DNA from: Flavobacteriales bacterium
GTDB lineage: Bacteria; Bacteroidota; Bacteroidia; Flavobacteriales_D; Sanyastnellaceae
Direction: 5' to 3'
Length of the DNA stretch: 64,000 nt
NCBI GenBank assembly: GCA_027491075.1
Contig: JAIXWX010000010.1
Coordinates: forward strand, 1-64,000
The notes under the pieces were generated by a model, which made no database searches, was not told where the DNA came from, and was given only the letters and a program-made list of their open reading frames with translations. The stretch's first letter is position 1; every line of letters starts with the position of its first letter. Both the position numbers and the translations under genes were made by a program. Positions 58,981-64,000 of the stretch are shown here, piece by piece.

Positions 58981-60032
58981 TTTGATTTTCTTTCGCTTGA
59001 TTTATGTTTCTTCATTAACCCTTCCAACGTCTCTTGCCATGACTTTCCCTTCTCTCCTATAGCAACAAAACGAATCGGAATGTAAAAAACGGGGAGTTCT
59101 TTCCACGCCTTCCAATTTCTCCACCTCATTGCGTCTTTTTCCGTGGTAAAAATGGCATTTTCTCCCTCGCCAAAAGTACTGAATTCCTTTTGAAGAAAGG
59201 ACATATCCTCTGGACGAAAGCGGTGATGATCGGGGTAAGTTTTGGTTTTTTTAAGAGAATATTTGGTTTTCAAATACCTAAAGAAATAATCTGGCTTTGC
59301 AACACCACACACCGCCATCACCGAATCAGGGTTGAAATTCAAAGTATTACCTGTAAAAACTCCTACTGGATGAGCGTATTCCACTCCAAAAAAGAATACA
59401 GGTTTACTTGCTAGATCAGGAAACTTGGAAAGCCAATGTCTTAATTGCGTTTCATCCACTCCTTCTGGAACTTTGGTAATAAACACCATATCAGCGGTTT
59501 TCCACCGATTTGGTGTATCCCGCAAAGTGCCAGCCGGTAGCACGTGGTCTTGAAAAAAAGGCTTGTTGTAATCCACCAAAAGAATCGAGATATCTGGAAT
59601 CAGCTTTCGATGCTGGAAAGCATCGTCCAGAACCAACCATTCGGTCTGACTACTCATCAATTCTTGAGCACCTTTCAATCGGTCCTCTGCCACTACTACG
59701 GGGAGTGATGGAAATCGGTTTTTAATCAATAAAGGTTCGTCTCCAGAATCATCCGCATCATCCTCCATTTCCACCCAACGGACCCCTTTGGAAGTTCTTC
59801 CATAACCTCTAGATAGCAAGGCAACTCGGTACTTTCTAGATAAATAGTCCAAAATCATCGCAGCAACAGGAGTCTTCCCTGTGCCGCCGAGGCTCAGGTT
59901 GCCAATAACGATCGTAGGGATGGGAGCCTTTTTAGAAGAAAGCCACCCTTTGTTGTAGGCCAAGTGCCTCGTTTCCAATACCATGCGGTAGAGAAAGGAA
60001 AAAGGCCATAAGAGTATCGAAAGGGCGCTCAT
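58977..60032 (-). CDS. lpxK: Tetraacyldisaccharide 4'-kinase
   Basis: Inner-membrane-associated lipid A kinase of 351 aa that phosphorylates the 4' position. The P-loop GNLSLGGTGKTP is at residues 44-55, preceded by a hydrophobic N-terminal helix (LLWPFSFLYRMV). Later motifs LSRGYGR, GDEP and DDAFQH are also characteristic. It is divergent from the Nif3 gene (37 bp between starts) and heads an operon with gatB and the TlpA-like gene. Confidence 0.95.
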   Translation of the reverse strand: MSALSILLWPFSFLYRMVLETRHLAYNKGWLSSKKAPIPTIVIGNLSLGGTGKTPVAAMILDYLSRKYRVALLSRGYGRTSKGVRWVEMEDDADDSGDEPLLIKNRFPSLPVVVAEDRLKGAQELMSSQTEWLVLDDAFQHRKLIPDISILLVDYNKPFFQDHVLPAGTLRDTPNRWKTADMVFITKVPEGVDETQLRHWLSKFPDLASKPVFFFGVEYAHPVGVFTGNTLNFNPDSVMAVCGVAKPDYFFRYLKTKYSLKKTKTYPDHHRFRPEDMSFLQKEFSTFGEGENAIFTTEKDAMRWRNWKAWKELPVFYIPIRFVAIGEKGKSWQETLEGLMKKHKSSERKSK

Positions 60033-60069
60033 TGTACTAAATTAGTCCACTGCAAAGAAACCGCAAAAA

Positions 60070-61164
60070 ATGAGAATTCAAGATCTGCTTAACTTTCTGG
60101 AATCCAAAGCTCCAGGAATGTTGCAGGAAAGTTACGATAACAGCGGATTGCTCGTTGGAGACCCTCGCTGGGAGGCCACAGGAGTAATGATCTGTCTCGA
60201 CTCTACCGAGGAAGTAATCGAGGAAGCCATCGCGAAAAAGTGCAACGTAGTGTTGGCACATCATCCTATTATTTTCTCAGGCTTAAAGAGAATCACTGGA
60301 AAAAATTATATCGAGCGAGCGGTTATAAAAGCCATCAAAAATGACATTGCGATCATTTCTTGTCACACCAATTTGGACCATGTTCAAGAGGGGGTAAATC
60401 ACCGAATTTGTGCACATTTATGCTTGATAGAAACACGCATTTTATCTCCAAAAAAAGACCTGTTACAAAAGCTGAGTGTCTATGTTCCTGATTCGCATTT
60501 AGAGGCGGTTGAAACAGCTGTTTTCACTGCAGGAGCGGGCCAAATTGGTTCCTATTCTGAATGCAGTTTTACCAGCGACGGACAGGGATCTTTCAAAGGA
60601 AATGAGCACAGCAACCCCCGCTTGGGTGCGCGAGGAAAACGGGAAACAGTTGGCGAGAAGAAATTAGAAGTTATTGTACCGGTCTGGAAAACGGGATCCG
60701 TTTTAGAAGCAATGAAGCAAGCCCACTTGTATGAGGAAGTGGCCTATGATTTAATTCCAATGCAAAACGTGCATCAAGAGGTAGGCAGTGGTATGATTGG
60801 AAGGTTAGAAAAGCCTATGGCGACTATGGACTTCTTGAATTTTGTAAAGAATACCTTTCAGTGCGGCGGATTGCGCTACACCACTCCCGTCAACGAAAAA
60901 ATTCAAACCGTTGCTGTATGCGGGGGTAGCGGCAGTTTTCTCTTGGATACCGCAATACGATCTGGCGCGGATGTGTTGGTCACCTCCGACTTTAAATACC
61001 ATCAATTTTTCGATGCCGATGGACGCATATTGATTGCTGATATTGGGCATTTTGAGACAGAACAATACACAATTGATCTCCTGTTTGATTGGTTCGCGGA
61101 AAAATTCCCTACTTTCGCGTCCCACAAAACCGGAGTGGTTACAAATCCCATCAACTATCTCTGA
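60070..61164 (+). CDS. Nif3-like dinuclear metal-centre protein
   Basis: Hexameric-ring protein of the Nif3/YqfO/GTP-cyclohydrolase-like family, 364 aa, of unclear enzymatic role. The metal-binding motif VVLAHHPIIFSG and the C-terminal DIGHFETEQ are visible, and a CutA-like middle domain (about residues 140-240) makes this the long form. The next gene starts 5 bp after its stop. In Bacteroidota this gene pairs with a C4-type zinc-ribbon protein, as here. Confidence 0.93.
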   Translation: MRIQDLLNFLESKAPGMLQESYDNSGLLVGDPRWEATGVMICLDSTEEVIEEAIAKKCNVVLAHHPIIFSGLKRITGKNYIERAVIKAIKNDIAIISCHTNLDHVQEGVNHRICAHLCLIETRILSPKKDLLQKLSVYVPDSHLEAVETAVFTAGAGQIGSYSECSFTSDGQGSFKGNEHSNPRLGARGKRETVGEKKLEVIVPVWKTGSVLEAMKQAHLYEEVAYDLIPMQNVHQEVGSGMIGRLEKPMATMDFLNFVKNTFQCGGLRYTTPVNEKIQTVAVCGGSGSFLLDTAIRSGADVLVTSDFKYHQFFDADGRILIADIGHFETEQYTIDLLFDWFAEKFPTFASHKTGVVTNPINYL

Positions 61165-61168
61165 CACT

Positions 61169-62875
61169 ATGGCGAAGAAAACAATCAAACCAGCCAAAGG
61201 CAAAGCAGTGAAGAAAGCCGCACCGGCTAAACCTGCCAAGAAAGTTGCATCGAAAAAAGTTGCACCCAAGAAGCCTGCGGCGAAAAAGCCCGTTGCTAAA
61301 AAAGCAGCACCTAAAAAGCCTGTGAAGAAAGCTGTTGTGAAGAAAGCTGTAGCCAAAAAGGCGGCACCGAAAAAAGCGGCACCGGCAAAAAAGGCTGTTG
61401 TTAAAAAAGCAACACCCAAACCTGTTGCAAAAAAAGTAGCACCCAAGCCAGTAGCCAAAAAACCGGCACCCAAGCCAGCGAAAAAGGCTGCACCGGCTAA
61501 AAAAACAGTAGTCGCTAAAAAGGCTGCACCTAAGAAGAAAGCAGCTCCAATAAAAGTAGTAACTACGAAAAAAGCGGCACCTGCAAAGAAAGCGTCACCC
61601 GCGAAGAAGGTAGCTCCTATAAAAAAAGCAGCCCCTGCGAAGAAGGTAGCTCCTGCAAAAAAGTCCGTTGCTGTTAAGCCTGCTGCACCAGTTAAACCTG
61701 CTGCACCGGCAAAAAAAATAATTGAGAAAAAAGAAGTGCCTCAAAAACCTGTGGTTAAAGCACCAGAGGTGAAGAAAGAAGCAGCCAAGCCTGCAGCACC
61801 AGCGGCTAAGCAAACCGTTGCACCCAAACCTGCAGCAGTAGTAGCCAAGAAAGAAGTTCCCGCACCACCCAAGGAAACATTTCCAGTGAGACCGATCGAA
61901 CCCCAAGCTCCAAAGCCTGTGGCCAATCCGATTTATAGTCCTCCTGGACCCGATGGCAAACCAGGAATTAAGTTTGCCCCGATCGCTAAAATTGAGCGTC
62001 CGGCTGAAAAAGAAAAACCCATCAATAAGGAAGCAATAGAAGATATGGCAAGTAAAACTTCACCGCGTCTAGCCTTCATGGAAGGTGATGATGCTAAAAA
62101 AGGCGTGAGCGTAGAAGCAAAGCTCCGCGCCCTGTATGACATTCAACTAATCGATTCTAGAATCGATAAAATCCGTGCAATGCGCGGAGAATTGCCACTG
62201 GAAGTAGAAGATTTGGAAGATGAAGTAGCGGGATTGGAAACAAGAATCTCCAATACACAAACTGAAATCACCAACTTAGACAATGAAATCAATGGAAAGA
62301 AAAACGGTATCAAAGATGCCGAAGCGTTGATCAAGAAATACAAAGAGCAGTTGAACAAGGTGAAGAACAACCGCGAATTTGAAAGTTTAAATAAGGAAAT
62401 TGAATTTCAAGAATTAGAAATTCAACTTCACGAAAAGCGCATCAGAGAGTTCAAGGCTCAGCTCACACAGAAGTCTGAATTGCTTGCAGCTGCTGAGCAG
62501 AAGCTTGCTGAACGTGGCAACGATTTGAAAGTGAAGAAAACCGAATTGGACGAAATCATTTCTGAAACGAAGAAAGAAGAAGATTTTCTTCGTGCAAAAA
62601 GCGACGAGGCCAAGCAATTGATTGATCAGCGTTTGTTGGATGCTTATGAGCGTATTCGCAGCGGTGCTCAAAATGGATTGGCTGTTGTACCTATTGAAAG
62701 AGAAGCTAGCGCAGGTTCTTTCATTCAAATTCCACCGCAGAAGCAAATGGATGTTGCTGCGCGCAAGAAAGTCATCGTTGATGAGCACAGCGGTCGTATC
62801 CTCGTAGATGGGGATTTGGCACGAGAAGAACAAGAAAGAATCGATTCTCTTCTTGCGAAAGAATTAGGAAAATAA
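61169..62875 (+). CDS. Histone H1-like tail fused to coiled-coil protein with degenerate zinc ribbon
   Basis: Protein of 568 aa. Residues 1 to about 215 are nearly only Lys, Ala, Pro and Val (KKAAPAKK-type repeats), like histone H1 tails; a linker with IYSPPGPDGKPGIKF follows to about 315; then a coiled-coil body of the C4-type zinc-ribbon (CdsZ-like) family (KLRALYDIQLIDSRIDKIR; ELPLEVEDLEDEVAGLETR). The four zinc cysteines are all replaced: Ser514, Ser517, Asp538 and Ser541 (REASAGSF ... DEHSGRIL). No cysteine occurs anywhere. It starts 5 bp after the Nif3 gene. DNA or RNA binding by the tail is inferred. Confidence 0.88.
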   Translation: MAKKTIKPAKGKAVKKAAPAKPAKKVASKKVAPKKPAAKKPVAKKAAPKKPVKKAVVKKAVAKKAAPKKAAPAKKAVVKKATPKPVAKKVAPKPVAKKPAPKPAKKAAPAKKTVVAKKAAPKKKAAPIKVVTTKKAAPAKKASPAKKVAPIKKAAPAKKVAPAKKSVAVKPAAPVKPAAPAKKIIEKKEVPQKPVVKAPEVKKEAAKPAAPAAKQTVAPKPAAVVAKKEVPAPPKETFPVRPIEPQAPKPVANPIYSPPGPDGKPGIKFAPIAKIERPAEKEKPINKEAIEDMASKTSPRLAFMEGDDAKKGVSVEAKLRALYDIQLIDSRIDKIRAMRGELPLEVEDLEDEVAGLETRISNTQTEITNLDNEINGKKNGIKDAEALIKKYKEQLNKVKNNREFESLNKEIEFQELEIQLHEKRIREFKAQLTQKSELLAAAEQKLAERGNDLKVKKTELDEIISETKKEEDFLRAKSDEAKQLIDQRLLDAYERIRSGAQNGLAVVPIEREASAGSFIQIPPQKQMDVAARKKVIVDEHSGRILVDGDLAREEQERIDSLLAKELGK

Positions 62876-62897
62876 AAAATCCCAAATCGAATCAAAG

Positions 62898-62924
62898 AAA
62901 CCGCCTCGAAAGGGCGGTTTTTTT
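62898..62924 (+). terminator. Terminator after H1-like fusion gene
   Basis: AAACCGCC, loop TCGAAAG, GGCGGTTT (62898-62920) followed by TTTT. Confidence 0.85.
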
Positions 62925-62931
62925 ATGCGCA

Positions 62932-63282
62932 AAGGGGGACAATTCGCAAAGGGGGAATTCGCAAAGGGATAATTCGCAATGGGGAATTCGCAAAGGGGGG
63001 AATTCGCAAGGGGGAATTCGCAAAGGGGGAATTCGCAAGGGGGAATTCGCAAGGGGGAATTCGCAAGGGGGGAATTCGCAAGGGGGAATTCGCAAGGGGG
63101 AATTCGCAAAGGGGAATTCGCAAGGGGGAATTCGCAAGGGGGAATTCGCAAGGGGGGAATTCGCAAGGGGGAATTCGCAAAGGGATAATTCGCAATGGGG
63201 AATTCGCAATGGGGAATTCGCAAGGAGGGATTCACATGAGCATCGCGAATTAGAAATTGCGAATAAGTAGTTGCGAATCAGT
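62932..63282 (+). repeat. Minisatellite of 14-15 bp units
   Basis: Twenty AATTCGCA cores at 14-16 bp spacing between 62941 and 63222, joined by G-runs of variable length. Two variant units (AAAGGGATAATTCGCAATGG) occur near both ends. Degenerate GCGAATT-type units follow to 63282 on the opposite orientation. ORFs over it are artefacts of period and sense. It occupies the 62876-63302 gap, where no gene is visible. Confidence 0.95.
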
Positions 63283-63302
63283 CATCGCTCACTCCATTTT
63301 AT

Positions 63303-64000
63303 CTACCCTAGCTTGCCCTGCGCCCATGCTTCGAAGTCGAAATATTTAAACACGATTTCATTTTCTGCCTCTTGCTTCAATATCTTCAACTCATTGTGGA
63401 AAGCAGTGAATTGTTTCTTTCTCTCCGATTCCGATTGATTTCTGATGAGCTTTTTGAAATAATCAATGATCATCTTCTCCATTGGAAAATCGCGCTCTCT
63501 TTTTTGAAGATAGCGAGAAGTGGACTTAATGGTGTATTCCAATAAATCAAAATTGCCTAATTCAAAGTGTATCGCCAAATTGAAAAGGCGTGCATAACTG
63601 TAGATGTCTTGACGCAAGGTATTCTCATTGTCATTAAGTACCTTGTTGATCCAGTAGAGTGCCTTGTTGTATTGTTTCGCGCCAAAATAGATGTATGCAA
63701 ATTGATAGAAGAAACTAAGTTCGTGCTCTTTGTGCATTTTTCCTTCGAACTCTGCCAGTCGTTGCATGATCGCTTCTGCCGCATTGATACCATTGACAAA
63801 GTCTGCAGTGTAGTGATATAGTTCTAACTCAGAAAGACCCGCACTTCTGAAAATACTCACTTGTGTATCCACATGATGGAATCCATCCATCTCTCCAAGG
63901 TTCTTCAAGGTCTCGATATTTGTTCGCGCTTCATCGAATTGCCCTTGATCCAACATACAGGTGATCATGTTGGCCATGGTTCGAATGTAACGTTTGGGTA
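63303..64000 (-). CDS. TPR-like protein, 5' end beyond window
   Basis: Leftward frame cut at the window edge. An ATG at 63977 is available, but the frame stays open to 64000 without a stop, so the gene probably continues. The visible 224 residues are a helical repeat pattern (FFYQFAYIYFGAKQYNKAL, LFNLAIHFELGNFDLLEY) consistent with tetratricopeptide units. No signal peptide or catalytic motif is visible. It ends inside the minisatellite gap, convergent with the H1-like fusion gene. Confidence 0.65.
   Translation of the reverse strand, partial: PKRYIRTMANMITCMLDQGQFDEARTNIETLKNLGEMDGFHHVDTQVSIFRSAGLSELELYHYTADFVNGINAAEAIMQRLAEFEGKMHKEHELSFFYQFAYIYFGAKQYNKALYWINKVLNDNENTLRQDIYSYARLFNLAIHFELGNFDLLEYTIKSTSRYLQKRERDFPMEKMIIDYFKKLIRNQSESERKKQFTAFHNELKILKQEAENEIVFKYFDFEAWAQGKLG

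Noticed and set aside
60805-61473. 222-residue leftward frame opposite the Nif3 and H1-like genes
   Set aside because: It is the antisense reading of the KAP repeats (GAAFFATAF-type peptide) and lies over two well-supported genes.
62864-63235. Leftward frames of repeated ANSPLRIP-type peptide and a rightward GNSQGG-type frame
   Set aside because: Reading frames over the 14-15 bp minisatellite stay open in several phases because of its period; there is no gene-like start or signal.
62932-63282. Possible CRISPR array
   Set aside because: Units are 14-16 bp with no unique spacers, far shorter than CRISPR repeats, and no cas genes lie nearby.

Overview
The window is chromosomal DNA of a Bacteroidota bacterium. 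The signs are promoters of the family type (TTG, about 19-21 bp, then TAnnTTTG), an SprB-like giant adhesin with a gliding-type C-terminal domain followed by a PorP/SprF gene, OmpA/PD40 and GWxTD lipoproteins, an archaeal-type prolyl-tRNA synthetase and a lipid A pathway. A Flavobacteriales-like lineage is my guess; the sequence alone does not fix the family. Nothing points to a prophage, plasmid, integrase, insertion sequence or CRISPR array.

Layout. 1-4650: an rRNA operon read leftward (16S, tRNA-Ile, tRNA-Ala, 23S cut by the window edge), driven by four tandem promoters, three of them in a repeated cassette of about 100 bp. 4721-11304: leftward housekeeping genes (YtcJ-type amidohydrolase lipoprotein, SDR, DUF47, RlmL-like methyltransferase, SUI1/YciH, CPBP protease, YbdG-like channel). 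11379-14000: O-methyltransferase, a lipoprotein and sucC. 14032-17978: rightward lolD, BatA-like vWA protein and a dihydroorotase homologue lacking its metal-binding histidines. 17982-22856: leftward run of an outer-membrane protein, lipA, gap, upp, a membrane protein, yjjG and DUF3467. 22953-27330: OsmC, BamA/TamA-type protein, GWxTD lipoprotein and rlmB, with a 40-residue lipoprotein opposite. 27442-36644: cell-surface locus with an SprB-like protein (1962 aa), PorP/SprF protein and OmpA/PD40 lipoprotein. 36702-39310: FadL-like porin and a Trp/Asn/Gly-repeat lipoprotein. 39412-42729: proS, a conserved unknown, tRNA-Glu, a 7-bp tandem repeat and a small unknown gene. 42799-48909: NtrC-type regulator, DUF481-like protein, a 100-aa unknown and a Sia-type partner-switching module. 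49030-53250: rpsT, radC, wecB, polysaccharide deacetylase and lpxH. 53252-60032: M1 peptidase with a barrel-like C-terminus, TlpA-like thioredoxin, gatB and lpxK. 60070-62875: Nif3-family protein and a histone H1-like/zinc-ribbon fusion. 62932-63282: a 14-15 bp minisatellite. 63303-64000: a cut TPR-like gene.

Two loci stand out. The first is a Sia-like phosphorylation switch at 45424-48909: a protein with two fused SiaB-type kinase domains, a SiaC-type target with Ser where the known phospho-Thr lies, and a convergent TPR-transmembrane-SpoIIE phosphatase, with no diguanylate cyclase nearby. The second is the gene at 61169-62875: a Lys/Ala/Pro-rich histone H1-like tail of roughly 200 residues fused to a coiled-coil 'C4 zinc ribbon' protein whose four cysteines are all replaced; the whole protein contains no cysteine. 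The dead dihydroorotase, the quadruple rRNA promoter and several in-frame or intergenic tandem repeats are further points of interest. All family names are from reading motifs by eye; no search was run.
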